From contig NZ_JBAJMW010000004.1 of assembly GCF_036881825.1 (NCBI RefSeq), forward strand, positions 186,001-250,000: a stretch of DNA of 64,000 nucleotides. The letters run 5' to 3'. Below the pieces are notes generated by a model. That model worked only from the letters and a program-made list of their open reading frames with translations. It ran no database searches and had not been told where the DNA came from. The stretch's first letter is position 1. The number at the start of each line of letters is the position of its first letter. Source of the DNA: Tersicoccus mangrovi (GTDB lineage: Bacteria; Actinomycetota; Actinomycetes; Actinomycetales; Micrococcaceae). This document shows positions 1-9,075 of the stretch, in pieces. A program made the translations under genes and the position numbers.

Positions 1-1659
1 GTCGAGGATGAGGATCTCGGGGTCGGCCAGTTGCGCACGGGCGATGGTGACCAGCTGCTTCTGCCCGGCGCTCAGGGCCGACCCGTCGTCGGACAGCACG
101 GTGTCGTAGCCCTCCGGCAGGGACCGGACCACGTGGTCGACCGACGTGGCCTGCGCGGCCGCGACGATCTCCTCCTCGGTGGCGTCGGGCCGGCCGTAGG
201 CGAGGTTCTCGCGGATGGTGCCGCCGAACACCCAGGGGTCCTGCAGCACCATGCCGAAATGGCCGCGCAGATCGGAGCGGGTCATCGCGGCGATGTCGAC
301 ACCGTCGATGGTGATCCGGCCGCCGTCGAGTTCGTAGAACCGCAGCAGCAGGTTGACGAGCGTGGTCTTGCCGGCGCCGGTCGGACCCACGATGGCGACC
401 GTCTGGCCCGGTTCGGCGCGCAGGTCGAGGTGGTCGATCAGGGGCGTGTCCTCGCGGTAGCGGAAGGACACGTCGTCGAACGCGACGAGCCCGCGGGCGA
501 CGGGCAGCCGCGCGGACTCCTCGGGGTCCGGGCTCTGCTCGGGCGCGTCGAGCAGCTCGAACACCCGCTCCGCGGAGGCGAGGCCGGACTGGAGCAGGTT
601 GAGCATGCCGCCGAGCTGGCCGAGCGGCTGGGAGAACTGCCGGGCGTACTGGACGAACGCCTGCACGCTGCCGATCGTGATCAGCCCCGAGGCGACCTGG
701 ATGGCGCCGACGACGGCGACGGCGACATAGACGAGGTTCGAGACGAACATCATCAGGGGCATGATCAGGCCGGAGATGAACTGGGCGCGGCGGCTCGCGT
801 CGTACAGCTCGGTGTTGGTCGCGTCGAACCGCGCCCTGGCCTCCGCCTGACCGCCGAATGCGGTGACCACCTCGTGGCCCGTGAACATCTCCTCGATGTG
901 GGCGTTCAGCGCGCCGGTGCGGTTCCACTGGGCCACGAACTGCGGCTGCGACCGCCGGGCCACCAGGACGGTGATGACCGCGGAGATCGGGATGCTGACG
1001 ACCGCGACGACGGCCAGGGCCGGCGAGATCGAGATCATCATGACGAGGACGCCGATCACGGTCAGCACGGACACGATGATCTGCGTCAGCGTCTGGCTGA
1101 GGGTCTGCGCGAGGTTGTCGATGTCGTTGGTGACGCGGGAGAGCACCTCGCCGCGCGGGTGGTCGTGGAAGTGCGCCATCGGCAGCCGGGCGAGCTTGCC
1201 CTGCACGGACCGGCGCAGCGCGTACATGGCCCGCTGGACGGACGCCGCGATGAGCCGGGCCTGCAGCCAGTTGAGCACGAAGGCGACCAGGTAGAGGGCG
1301 AGGACCCCGAGCAGGATCACCGACAGGCGGCCGGTGTCCAGCCCCTGGCCCGGCACGAAGGACATGCCGGAGAGCAGGTCGGCCTGCTGCTGCTGGCCCG
1401 AGGCGCGCAGCCCGGCGATGAGCTGGTCGCGGGAGACGCCCGCGGGCGTCATCCGCCCGACGACGCCGGCGAAGATGACGTCCGTGGCCGCACCGAGGAT
1501 CTTCGGGGCGGCGACGGTCAGGCCCACGGCGGCGATCGCCATCAGCACGACGAGCCCGAGGCGGCCGGCGTCGGGGCGCATCACGCCGGCGAGCCGGGCG
1601 ATCGTGGCCTTGACGTGGAGCGGTTTGCTCGGGGGCGCGCCCCGTCCGCGCATGCTCAT
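1..1659 (-). CDS. ABC exporter half-transporter, consensus-site subunit (partial)
   Basis: Six-helix exporter membrane domain followed by an ATPase domain; an efflux half-transporter that should pair with the upstream gene (2 of 2 in an operon). The ATG overlaps the upstream stop as ATGA, with a strong AGGAGG ribosome site in front. Visible parts: Walker A GPTGAGKTT near residue 425, signature LSAGQKQL near 530, and Walker B ending in LILD at residue 553, where the window ends. The next residue, the catalytic glutamate, and the D- and H-loops lie outside. The MdlB/TM288-like signature and the partner's degenerate Walker B suggest this subunit carries the active ATPase residues. Substrate unknown; drug or lipid export is inferred from the neighbouring MarR-MFS pair. 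Confidence 0.9.
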   Translation of the reverse strand, partial: MSMRGRGAPPSKPLHVKATIARLAGVMRPDAGRLGLVVLMAIAAVGLTVAAPKILGAATDVIFAGVVGRMTPAGVSRDQLIAGLRASGQQQQADLLSGMSFVPGQGLDTGRLSVILLGVLALYLVAFVLNWLQARLIAASVQRAMYALRRSVQGKLARLPMAHFHDHPRGEVLSRVTNDIDNLAQTLSQTLTQIIVSVLTVIGVLVMMISISPALAVVAVVSIPISAVITVLVARRSQPQFVAQWNRTGALNAHIEEMFTGHEVVTAFGGQAEARARFDATNTELYDASRRAQFISGLIMPLMMFVSNLVYVAVAVVGAIQVASGLITIGSVQAFVQYARQFSQPLGQLGGMLNLLQSGLASAERVFELLDAPEQSPDPEESARLPVARGLVAFDDVSFRYREDTPLIDHLDLRAEPGQTVAIVGPTGAGKTTLVNLLLRFYELDGGRITIDGVDIAAMTRSDLRGHFGMVLQDPWVFGGTIRENLAYGRPDATEEEIVAAAQATSVDHVVRSLPEGYDTVLSDDGSALSAGQKQLVTIARAQLADPEILILD

Positions 1660-3446
1660 GCCGCCTCCTCGGCGCTCAGCTGGGACTCGACGATCTCGCG
1701 GTAGGTCGCGCAGTCGGCGAGCAGTTCCTCGTGCGTGCCCGAGCCGACGACGGCGCCCTCGTCCAGGACGAGGATGGTGTCCGCGTGCCGGATGGTGCTG
1801 ACCCGCTGGGCGACCACGAGGACGACGGCGTCGCGCGTCCACGGCACGAGCGCGGACCGGACCCGCGCGTCGGTCGCGTAGTCCAGCGCGGAGAAGCTGT
1901 CGTCGAAGAGGTAGATACCCGGCCGGCGCACGAGGGCGCGGGCGATGCACAGCCGCTGCCGCTGGCCGCCGGAGAAGTTGGTGCCGCCGGCCTCGACCGC
2001 GGACGCGAGCCCGTCCGGAAGGGCCGTGACGAAGTCGGCGGCCTGGGCGACGCGCAGGGCCGCCCACAGCTGCTCGTCCGTCGCGTCCGGGTCCGCGATC
2101 CGCAGGTTGGTGGCGACGGTGCCGGAGAACAGGTGCGCCCGCTGCGGCACGAGCCCGATGCCGGCGCGCAGGCTCTCCAGCGTCAGCGCGGTGATCGGGT
2201 GGCCGCCGATGGTGATGGTGCCGTCCGTGGCGTCGAGCAGCCGCGGGATCAGGTTGAGCAGCGTGGTCTTGCCGGCGCCGGTCGAGCCGATGATGGCGGT
2301 CGTGCGGCCGGGCTCGGCGGTGAAGCTGATGTCCTCGAGCACGGTGCGCTGGGCGCCGGGATACCGGAAGCCGACGTGATCGAAGCGGAGCGCGCCGGTG
2401 ACCCCGGCGCGTCGCCCGTCGTTCTCCCCGGTGCTCTCCCCGCCGCTCTCCTTCATCAGCACGGAGGCGTCGACGGCGTCCGGCGCGGAGACGACCGACG
2501 GCTCGGCGTCGAGCACCTCCTGGATCCGCTCGGCCGAGACGGAAGCGCGCGGCAGCATCATGAACAGGAACATCGCGAACATGACCGCCATGAGGATCTG
2601 CATGATGTAGGCGAGGAACGCGGTGAGCGCGCCGATCTGCATCTGACCCGCGTCGATCCGCATGGCCCCGAACCACAGGACCCCGACGGTCGCGACGTTG
2701 ACCACGAGCATGATCGACGGGAACATCAGCGCCAACAGGTAGCCCGAGGCGAGCTGGGTCCCGGTCAGGTCCCGGTTGGCGGCGTCGAACCGGTTCTCCT
2801 CCTGGCGCTCGCGCACGAAGGCGCGGATCACGCTCAGCCCCATGATCTGCTCGCGCAGCACGCCGTTGACCCGGTCCAGCTGCGTCTGCCCGCGGCGGAA
2901 CAGCGGGACGAGCCGCCGGACGATCAGCCCGATCACCACCAGCAGGACCGGCAGCACCACGAGGAGCAGGCCGGAGAGGGCGACGTCCTGCGCCAGGGCG
3001 AGCACGACGCCGCCGATGCCCATGATCGGCGCCGTGACGAGCATCGTGAACGACATCAGCACGATCATCTGGACCTGCTGGACGTCGTTGGTGCTCCGGG
3101 TGATCAGCGACGGGGCGCCGAACCGGGTCACCTCCCGCGACGAGAACCGCTGGACGGAACCGAACACCTCGGCGCGGGCCTGCCGGCCCACGCTCATCGC
3201 CACACGGGACGCGAGCGCGATCGCGGCGATGTTGCAGAGGATCTGCCCCACCGTCATGACGAGCATCAACCCGCCGAGCGACCAGATCACGCCGAGGTCG
3301 GCCTTGACCACGCCGTCGTCGATGATGTCCGCGTTCAGTGTCGGCAGGTAGAGCGTGGCGAGGGTCTGCAGCAGCTGCAGCGCCACGATCGCGGTGACCG
3401 CCGCCCGATGGCGGGCGAGGTGGCGGCGCACCAGCCGGATCAGCAT
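1656..3446 (-). CDS. ABC exporter half-transporter with degenerate Walker B
   Basis: 596-residue permease-ATPase fusion, first gene of the exporter pair; the start follows a GGAAGGAG ribosome site. An N-terminal six-helix domain (about 15-310) is followed by a charged linker (about 335-355) and an ATPase domain. Walker A GSTGAGKTT lies near 387 and the signature is NFSGGQRQRL. The Walker B end reads YLFDDSFSALD near 511-521, so aspartate replaces the usual catalytic glutamate. That pattern is known from heterodimeric exporters such as TM287/288 and BmrCD, where one of the two ATP sites is degenerate. Together with the overlapping partner gene it predicts an asymmetric heterodimer in the plasma membrane. 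Confidence 0.92.
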   Translation of the reverse strand: MLIRLVRRHLARHRAAVTAIVALQLLQTLATLYLPTLNADIIDDGVVKADLGVIWSLGGLMLVMTVGQILCNIAAIALASRVAMSVGRQARAEVFGSVQRFSSREVTRFGAPSLITRSTNDVQQVQMIVLMSFTMLVTAPIMGIGGVVLALAQDVALSGLLLVVLPVLLVVIGLIVRRLVPLFRRGQTQLDRVNGVLREQIMGLSVIRAFVRERQEENRFDAANRDLTGTQLASGYLLALMFPSIMLVVNVATVGVLWFGAMRIDAGQMQIGALTAFLAYIMQILMAVMFAMFLFMMLPRASVSAERIQEVLDAEPSVVSAPDAVDASVLMKESGGESTGENDGRRAGVTGALRFDHVGFRYPGAQRTVLEDISFTAEPGRTTAIIGSTGAGKTTLLNLIPRLLDATDGTITIGGHPITALTLESLRAGIGLVPQRAHLFSGTVATNLRIADPDATDEQLWAALRVAQAADFVTALPDGLASAVEAGGTNFSGGQRQRLCIARALVRRPGIYLFDDSFSALDYATDARVRSALVPWTRDAVVLVVAQRVSTIRHADTILVLDEGAVVGSGTHEELLADCATYREIVESQLSAEEAA

Positions 3447-3504
3447 CGGGTCTCCTTCCTTCGTCCTGCCGCAGGTCTGCTCTGCCGCAGTGTCCGTCCA
3501 GGGA

Positions 3505-3547
3505 CGCCTCCGGGGCCGGGTCCGTGAGGACGCCGGGCCCGGAGGCG
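3505..3547 (-). terminator. Hairpin after the MFS gene
   Basis: Arms 3505-3517 and 3536-3547 pair as a 12-bp GC stem with one bulged base, about 56 bases past the MFS stop and before the ABC exporter start. No T-tract follows, which is common for terminators in high-GC actinobacteria. Confidence 0.4.
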
Positions 3548-3602
3548 CCGATGGGCGGCACCCGCCCGGTGGGCCGGTGCCGCCCCTGGAGTGCGTGCCG
3601 GG

Positions 3603-5513
3603 TCAGCGGCGCGCGGCCTCCAGTGCGTCGTCGTGGTCGGCGTCGAGGTCCTCGACGCCGGTCACACCGTCGTCCGCGCGGTGCTCCGCCCGGTGTTCAG
3701 CACCGTGCGTCGCCGGGGCGGCGTGCCGGCCCCGGCGGACCGGTGAGCCGTCCGCGTCGCGCTCGTCGTCGGCAGCGGCCGCGGCGGCGTGCCGACCCCG
3801 GGCCGGGGCGGTGTCCCGGCCGTGGGCGTCGTCGGCGGTCGTGCCGGAGACGGTGCCCGCGGCGGTGACCCCGGAGGCCGCAGCCGCGACGATCGGGATG
3901 GAGCCCGACGGCGGGGTGGCCTTGGCGGCGTCGACCGGCTCGGCGCTCGGCTTGACGTCGATGGTCGTGCGGAGCGTCTTCTCACGGATCAGCAGGACCG
4001 CGATCAGGACGACGACCGCGACGATCGCGGCGTACCGGAAGATCAGGCCGGTCGCGTCGCCGTAGGCGCCCTGGATGATCTCGCGGATCGGGCCGGGCAG
4101 GGCGTTCAGGTCGAGCGAGGCGCCGGAGCTGCCGCCGGTCGACCGGATGCCGTGGGCCGCCAGGCCCTGGGTGGTCAGGTCGGTGACCCGGTTGCCGAGG
4201 ACCGCGCCGAGCACGGCCACGCCGATGGCGCCGCCGAAGGAGCGGAAGAAGGCCACCGAGGCGCTGGCCGCGCCGATGTCCTGCACCCGCACGGTGTTCT
4301 GGACGGCGAGCACGAGGTTCTGCATCAGCGCACCGGTGCCGAGGCCCACGAGGAAGATGTAGACACCCACCTGCCACAGGGGCGTGGTGTGGTCCAGCGT
4401 CGAGGCGAGCCCGAGGCCGGCGATCAGCAGCACGGAGCCGATCACGAGGTAGCGCTTCCACTTGCCGAAGCGGGTGATCAGCTGTCCGGCGACGGTGGTC
4501 GCGATCAGGTTGCCGAAGATCATCGGCAGCATCAGGAGGCCGGCCTCGGTCGGGGTGTACCCGCGGGCGATCTGGAAGTACTGGCCGAGGTAGGTGTTGC
4601 CACCGAACAGGCCGATGCCCACGGCCACCGAGGCGATGATGGCGAGCGCCGTCGTGCGCTCCGAGACGATCTTCAGCGGCACGATCGGCTCGGTGACCCG
4701 CGACTCCACGAAGATGAAGAGGGCGATCAGCACGATGCCGCCACCGACCATCCAGATGGACTGGGGCGACCACCAGTCGTAGTAGTCGGCCTTGCCGGCG
4801 AAGGAGACCCAGATGAGGAGCAGGCTGACCGCCGAGGCGAGCAGCACGGCGCCGAACCAGTCGATGGACACCTTGCGCTTGACGTTCAGGTGGCCCAGGT
4901 GCAGCTTCAGCTGGATGATGACGAGCGCGATGACGGCCAGCGGCACGCAGACGAAGAACGTGCCCCGCCAGCCGAGCGAGCTGTCGACGATGACGCCGCC
5001 GAGCAGCGGACCGCCCGACATGGCCACGGCCATCACGCCGCCCATGTAGCCCGAGTACCGGCCGCGCTGACGCGGCGGGATGATCGTGCCGAGGATCGCC
5101 TGGGCGAGAGCGGTCAGACCGCCCATCGCGAGGCCCTGGACGACGCGGCCGATCATCATGACCGGGATGGTCTGCGCCAACCCGGCGCCGATGGAGCCCA
5201 GCACGAACATCACGATGGACACCTGGACGAGGAGCTTCTTGTCGAACAGGTCGGCGAGCTTGCCCCAGATCGGGGTGGAGGCGGCGTTGGACAGCAGCGC
5301 CGCGGTGATGATCCAGGCGAAGTCGGTCTGGGTGCCGTGCAGGTCGCCGACGATGCGCGGCAGCGCGTTGGCGACGATGGTCGAGGAGAGGATCGCGGTG
5401 AAGAACGCCGCGAGCAGGCCGGTCAGGGCTGCCAGGATCTCCTGGTGGGACATGTGCGGTTCGTCGACGGGCGGGGTCGCCGCCGGCCGTTCCGCTGTGG
5501 TGGTGCTGCTCAT
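3603..5513 (-). CDS. DHA2-family MFS multidrug efflux transporter
   Basis: 636 residues with about 14 predicted membrane helices, as in EmrB/QacA-type proton-drug antiporters. Motif A is GKLADLFDKK near residue 84, and a motif-C-like stretch (GGPLLGGVIVD) follows the PRQRGRYSGYMGG loop. The last 110 or so residues after the final helix are a hydrophilic Ala/Asp/His-rich tail containing RGRHAA twice, probably disordered and not part of the transport core. It starts 12 bases after the marR stop, so the two genes form an operon in which MarR should repress its own pump. Substrate cannot be read from sequence. Confidence 0.92.
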   Translation of the reverse strand: MSSTTTAERPAATPPVDEPHMSHQEILAALTGLLAAFFTAILSSTIVANALPRIVGDLHGTQTDFAWIITAALLSNAASTPIWGKLADLFDKKLLVQVSIVMFVLGSIGAGLAQTIPVMMIGRVVQGLAMGGLTALAQAILGTIIPPRQRGRYSGYMGGVMAVAMSGGPLLGGVIVDSSLGWRGTFFVCVPLAVIALVIIQLKLHLGHLNVKRKVSIDWFGAVLLASAVSLLLIWVSFAGKADYYDWWSPQSIWMVGGGIVLIALFIFVESRVTEPIVPLKIVSERTTALAIIASVAVGIGLFGGNTYLGQYFQIARGYTPTEAGLLMLPMIFGNLIATTVAGQLITRFGKWKRYLVIGSVLLIAGLGLASTLDHTTPLWQVGVYIFLVGLGTGALMQNLVLAVQNTVRVQDIGAASASVAFFRSFGGAIGVAVLGAVLGNRVTDLTTQGLAAHGIRSTGGSSGASLDLNALPGPIREIIQGAYGDATGLIFRYAAIVAVVVLIAVLLIREKTLRTTIDVKPSAEPVDAAKATPPSGSIPIVAAAASGVTAAGTVSGTTADDAHGRDTAPARGRHAAAAAADDERDADGSPVRRGRHAAPATHGAEHRAEHRADDGVTGVEDLDADHDDALEAARR

Positions 5514-5525
5514 GAAGGGTTTCCT

Positions 5526-6050
5526 CTACGCGATCTTGATGGCGGCTTCGGGAGCGCTCGCGGGCGCCTCCCCCGGGTCCCCGTCGTGACGGGGCCGGAC
5601 GTTCTCGTGCTGGGCGATCTGGAAGACCTCGCTCAGTCGGCCCAGGGTTCGGGTGGCGGTCTCGGCCTCGGCCTCGTCCCACCCCGTCAACAGGTCTTTG
5701 AGGCGCTGCGTGCGCTCGGCGTTGACGGCGCCGACCAGCCCGCGGCCGGCGTCGGTGACCGAGAGCAGGCTCGCGCGACCGTCGGCCGGGTCGGGGCGCC
5801 GGCTCAACAGCCCCCGCTCCTCCAGAGCCGAGATCTGGCGGCTCAGGGCGGACGTGCCGATCCCGAGGTCGTCGGCCAGATCCGTCGCCCGCCGCTCGGA
5901 GGCGCTGCAGAGCATGTAGAGGATGCCCACGTGGGCCATCCCCACCCCCTCGGCGGACGGGCTCTGGTGCGCCGTGACGTGCTTGATGATGCGCTGCAGG
6001 CGCATGATCTGCTCCACCAGCGCCGCGGCGGTTCCCTCGGTGACGGTCAT
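5526..6050 (-). CDS. MarR-family transcriptional repressor
   Basis: 174 residues with a winged helix-turn-helix: recognition helix around LGIGTSALSRQISALEERGL and the wing DPADGRASLLSVT, both typical of MarR. A strong GGAGGAG ribosome site sits directly before the ATG. The C-terminal 25 residues are Pro/Ala-rich and not conserved in the family. It is the first gene of the efflux operon and divergent from the hydrolase gene; two TTG-N7-CAA boxes lie in the shared upstream region. Inferred role: ligand-released repressor of the MFS pump and possibly of the hydrolase. Confidence 0.93.
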   Translation of the reverse strand: MTVTEGTAAALVEQIMRLQRIIKHVTAHQSPSAEGVGMAHVGILYMLCSASERRATDLADDLGIGTSALSRQISALEERGLLSRRPDPADGRASLLSVTDAGRGLVGAVNAERTQRLKDLLTGWDEAEAETATRTLGRLSEVFQIAQHENVRPRHDGDPGEAPASAPEAAIKIA

Positions 6051-6066
6051 GATCTCCTCCGTCGTT

Positions 6067-6111
6067 TTGTTGACCTAACCAACAATAGGAGGATTGTTTG
6101 CTTAGGTCAAC
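6067..6111. promoter_or_regulatory. Shared MarR operator and marR promoter
   Basis: A perfect 10-bp inverted repeat, GTTGACCTAA at 6069-6078 and TTAGGTCAAC at 6102-6111, frames the region. Each arm carries a TTG-N7-CAA box (6070-6082 and 6098-6110, 28 bp apart); the first extends to TTGTTG-N7-CAACAA. On the minus strand TTGACC (6105-6110) and TATTGT (6082-6087) make a -35/-10 pair with 17-bp spacing, so the boxes cover the marR promoter and reach the upstream part of the divergent one. Binding is inferred from MarR site architecture. Confidence 0.75.
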
Positions 6112-6123
6112 TAACTTCGTCGT

Positions 6124-6129
6124 TATGCT
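6124..6129 (+). promoter_or_regulatory. -10 box of the MBL hydrolase gene (leaderless)
   Basis: TATGCT lies six bases before the ATG at 6136, so transcription should begin at or next to the start codon; there is no Shine-Dalgarno sequence. Confidence 0.55.
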
Positions 6130-6135
6130 GCTCAC

Positions 6136-6786
6136 ATGCCGAAGATCACCGTCACCGACCTGACCGATGTAGTGCTGCGCAGCACCAGTGTCGGCCCCAT
6201 GGACAACAACGTCTACCTGCTCACCGGCCGCCGCTCCGGCGCCCAGGTGCTCATCGACGCCGCCGCCGACGCGCCGGCGATCGCCGAGCTCATCGCGTCC
6301 GCCGCGACGGACTCCCCCGCCGATTCGAAGCTCGAGCTCATCATCACGACGCACCAGCACCACGACCACGTGGGCGCCCTCGCCGAGGTCGCCGAGAAGA
6401 CGGGCGCCCGCACTGCCGCCGGACGTGACGACGCCCCGGCGATCGACGTGCCGACCGCCGTGCTGCTCGACCACGGCGACGTCGGGCAGTTCGACGGTTT
6501 CGCGCTCGAGGCGATCGCCCTGCGCGGGCACACCCCGGGATCCGTCGCGCTGCTGCTGCGGGACCCGGAGGGACCGGACCACCTGTTCAGCGGCGACTCC
6601 CTCTTCCCGGGCGGCGTCGGCCGCACGACCAGCCCGGAGGACTTCCGCTCCCTGTACCGGGACGTCGTCGAGCGGGTGTTCGAGGAGCTCGACGACGACA
6701 CTGTCGTCCACCCCGGGCACGGCCTGCGCACGACGCTCGGCGCGGAGCGCCCGTCGCTGCCCGAGTGGGAACAGCGGGGCTGGTGA
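6136..6786 (+). CDS. Metallo-beta-lactamase-fold hydrolase (glyoxalase II-like)
   Basis: 216 residues with the full set of zinc motifs: THQHHDHVG near residue 71, GHTPGS near 136, SGDSLFPGGVGRT near 154 and HPGHG near 194. These make it a soluble two-metal hydrolase of the glyoxalase II-like branch; the substrate is unknown. It is transcribed away from the marR-efflux operon and shares its palindromic control region, so it may belong to the same response and detoxify a compound the pump exports. A strong hairpin follows the stop codon, so it is monocistronic. Confidence 0.88.
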   Translation: MPKITVTDLTDVVLRSTSVGPMDNNVYLLTGRRSGAQVLIDAAADAPAIAELIASAATDSPADSKLELIITTHQHHDHVGALAEVAEKTGARTAAGRDDAPAIDVPTAVLLDHGDVGQFDGFALEAIALRGHTPGSVALLLRDPEGPDHLFSGDSLFPGGVGRTTSPEDFRSLYRDVVERVFEELDDDTVVHPGHGLRTTLGAERPSLPEWEQRGW

Positions 6787-6804
6787 CGGGGACGGAGTGA
6801 TCCC

Positions 6805-6842
6805 GGTGCCGTCCGTCCGTGCTCACGCGGACGGGCGGCACC
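6805..6842 (+). terminator. Terminator of the hydrolase gene
   Basis: Fifteen-base arms at 6805-6819 and 6828-6842 pair fully (one G-T pair) around an 8-base loop, 19 bases after the stop codon. Confidence 0.75.
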
Positions 6843-7000
6843 AATCCGGGGGCCGGGTGTACTCCGAATCCCTTCCGCAGAGGCAGTCGAGCGGGAACCG
6901 GCGTGCGCGCCGAAACGGTCGGCTGGAGCCGGGGGGCCGTCGAGCGGACTGATCGCGCCCGGGTGCGGGTGCGGCACTCCCGAGCGAGACGAGGACCTAC

Positions 7001-7069
7001 ATGGTCACTCCTTCGTCGTGCGGCACTCCTCCGTCCTGCCGCATCCTCCCCCACCGGTGCGACCTGTGA
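7001..7069 (+). CDS. Possible 22-codon cysteine-containing leader ORF
   Basis: An ATG preceded by GAGGA (6991-6995) opens a 22-residue frame with three cysteines (MVTPSSCGTPPSCRILPHRCDL split as positions 7, 13 and 20). Its TGA overlaps an in-frame GTG of the following membrane-protein gene as GTGA. The arrangement would translationally couple the two. It may be chance; no homologue is recognised. Confidence 0.3.
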   Translation: MVTPSSCGTPPSCRILPHRCDL

Positions 7070-9060
7070 GCGCGGCCGTCGACGCGGCGTCCAGCCCGTG
7101 GCCCCCGGCCGTCGACCGCCGGGCGGGCCGCCGCCCCACCGTCGGTGAGGCGATCCGATCCCTGCCGTGGCTCGTCGTCGTCCTCGTGTGCAGCGGTGTC
7201 GCGATGATCCCGTCACTGTCCGGCACGCCCGGCGGCGTGACGGAGGAGGCAGCCCTGACGGGCCGCGCCTTCTCTCTGACGCATCTCGACACGGTCGTAC
7301 CGTCGGCGTGGACGGCGCAGCCCCCGCTCGGATGGATCCAGCTCGGCCTGATCACCCACCTCAGCGGCGCCTTCGACCGGCACGAGCTGGCGATCGACGC
7401 CACCCGGGAGACGGTGCTCGTCGCCACCCTGGTCAGCACCGCCCTGGTCTTCTGGGTGTGCCGGCGTCTGCCCCTCTCCCGTCCCGCGGCGACGCTGGCC
7501 GCCGCGGCGTTCGCCCTGACCCCGCTCGCGCTCGCCGAGCACCGCCTCGTGGTGGCTGAGAACCTGGCCACCGGCTGGTGGCTGCTGGCCGTCCTCGTGG
7601 CAACGGTCCACCGGTGGCGCCTCGCCGCCCCCGCGACGGCGGTGTGTCTCGGGATCGCCGCACTGACCGCGCCGTCGTTCCTCCTGGCCGGGGTCCTCCC
7701 GCTGTGGCTCCTGCTGCGGGTCGGCCGGGACGATCGGTCGCCCGACGGCCGTCCCGCAGCGCAGGACCGGTCGATGCTGCTGACCGGCGGCGTCCTCCTG
7801 GCACTGGCCTGCGGGTACCTGCTCGTCGTCGCGGTCTTCACCATCGCGGCCGGTCCGGCGGGATCGCCGGGTTCCGGTGCCGCCCGTCCGCTGGGAGACG
7901 CGATCGCCGCCTGGTGGGCCCTCGATCCCGTCTCCGTGACCATCGGGACGCTGGGCACGCTCGGCGCGCTGCTGATCCGCCGGGTCCGCCCCGTCGCGGT
8001 GACCGCAGCACTGATCACGGCCGCCCTGCTGCTGCCCGGTCTCGACGTATCCCCCTCCGCCGTCGTTCCCCTGGCGGCGCTAGCAGCCATCGGCGTCGCC
8101 GCGGTGGCGGAGCGGGTCACCGTGTCGGCGCTCCGCTCCACGTCCCGTCGTCGCGCCGCCCATCGTCCCGTCCTCGGCCCTCGGGCAGCCGTGGCCGTGG
8201 TCGCTCTCGTGGGCACCGTCGCCGCCGGGCTGGCCGTGTGGCCGGGTCGCTGGGCTGCGACGGCGTCCGCCGACGCCGATCCGGCGGCGTCCCAGGCCCA
8301 GCGGTGGGTGCTGCAGAACGTCGCCCGGGACAGGCGCGTCGTCGCCGACGACGCCACCTGGGTGGCCCTGCTGCACGCCGGCTTCAGCCCGGCCCGCCTC
8401 GTCCGGTACGGCGCCGAGGACGAACGCGTCGCCCTTTCCGAGCCGACACCGGACGCCCTGCGCGCCGTCGACTACGTCGTCGCGAACACCGCATTCCGCG
8501 CGCTGGCCGACCGACCGGGTCCGGTCGCGACCGCCTTCGAGGGGGCCACCCTCGTGGGGTCCTTCGGAACCGACGCCGACCGTGTCGTGGTCTGGCAGAT
8601 CGAACACCGTGCCGCCACGGCCCCGGCCGGACCCTTCCTGGTCCCGCAGCACGTCGACGCGGAGCAGCGGCGCGCGCGGAGCTCGGCCGGCGCCGGCCTC
8701 CTGGCGGATTCCCGGCTGACGCTGACCGCCGGGGACCGGGAGCTGATCCGCAGCGGGCGGGTCGACACGCGGGTGCTGCTCCTGCTGGCCCGACGCATCG
8801 CCGACTCCCCGGTCACCGTGGCGGCCTTCCCCGCCGATCCGGGGACGGACGGCGCGGACCGGCACCGGGTGCTCATCAGCTCCGACGCCGGTCGACCGAC
8901 CGTTCTGGACAGCGCCACCGCCGCCAACCTGCTGATCTGGGCGCGGTCGCTGACGGGCCCGCTGGCGCCGCAGTCGGTCGACCCGACCGCACCGGGCGTG
9001 CTCATCGCGTACCCGCTCGGCGAGCCTGCGCACCTGCCCGGCGTCGACGCGGCCGGATGA
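7066..9060 (+). CDS. Membrane glycosyltransferase-like protein (PMT/ArnT-type)
   Basis: About 664 residues. The N-terminal half has roughly eight to ten hydrophobic helices; the C-terminal 270 residues are mostly soluble (ASQAQRWVLQNVARD onwards). The first extracytoplasmic loop contains AWTAQPPLGWIQL, resembling the loop of GT39/ArnT-like enzymes, and similar actinobacterial membrane proteins end with the same kind of ADDATWVALL-containing domain. The sugar donor and acceptor are unknown. The start is uncertain: GTG at 7066 is coupled to the small upstream frame, and an alternative in-frame GTG lies at 7018; neither has a good ribosome site. It converges on the ROK repressor gene with only 15 bases between. 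Confidence 0.65.
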   Translation: MSAAVDAASSPWPPAVDRRAGRRPTVGEAIRSLPWLVVVLVCSGVAMIPSLSGTPGGVTEEAALTGRAFSLTHLDTVVPSAWTAQPPLGWIQLGLITHLSGAFDRHELAIDATRETVLVATLVSTALVFWVCRRLPLSRPAATLAAAAFALTPLALAEHRLVVAENLATGWWLLAVLVATVHRWRLAAPATAVCLGIAALTAPSFLLAGVLPLWLLLRVGRDDRSPDGRPAAQDRSMLLTGGVLLALACGYLLVVAVFTIAAGPAGSPGSGAARPLGDAIAAWWALDPVSVTIGTLGTLGALLIRRVRPVAVTAALITAALLLPGLDVSPSAVVPLAALAAIGVAAVAERVTVSALRSTSRRRAAHRPVLGPRAAVAVVALVGTVAAGLAVWPGRWAATASADADPAASQAQRWVLQNVARDRRVVADDATWVALLHAGFSPARLVRYGAEDERVALSEPTPDALRAVDYVVANTAFRALADRPGPVATAFEGATLVGSFGTDADRVVVWQIEHRAATAPAGPFLVPQHVDAEQRRARSSAGAGLLADSRLTLTAGDRELIRSGRVDTRVLLLLARRIADSPVTVAAFPADPGTDGADRHRVLISSDAGRPTVLDSATAANLLIWARSLTGPLAPQSVDPTAPGVLIAYPLGEPAHLPGVDAAG

Positions 9061-9075
9061 CGCGAAGCGGCGTCC

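Noticed and set aside
6969..7030. Twelve-base direct repeat GTGCGGCACTCC (6969-6980 and 7019-7030) around the mini-ORF
   Set aside because: Two copies only, one inside coding sequence; no further structure to support a regulatory role.
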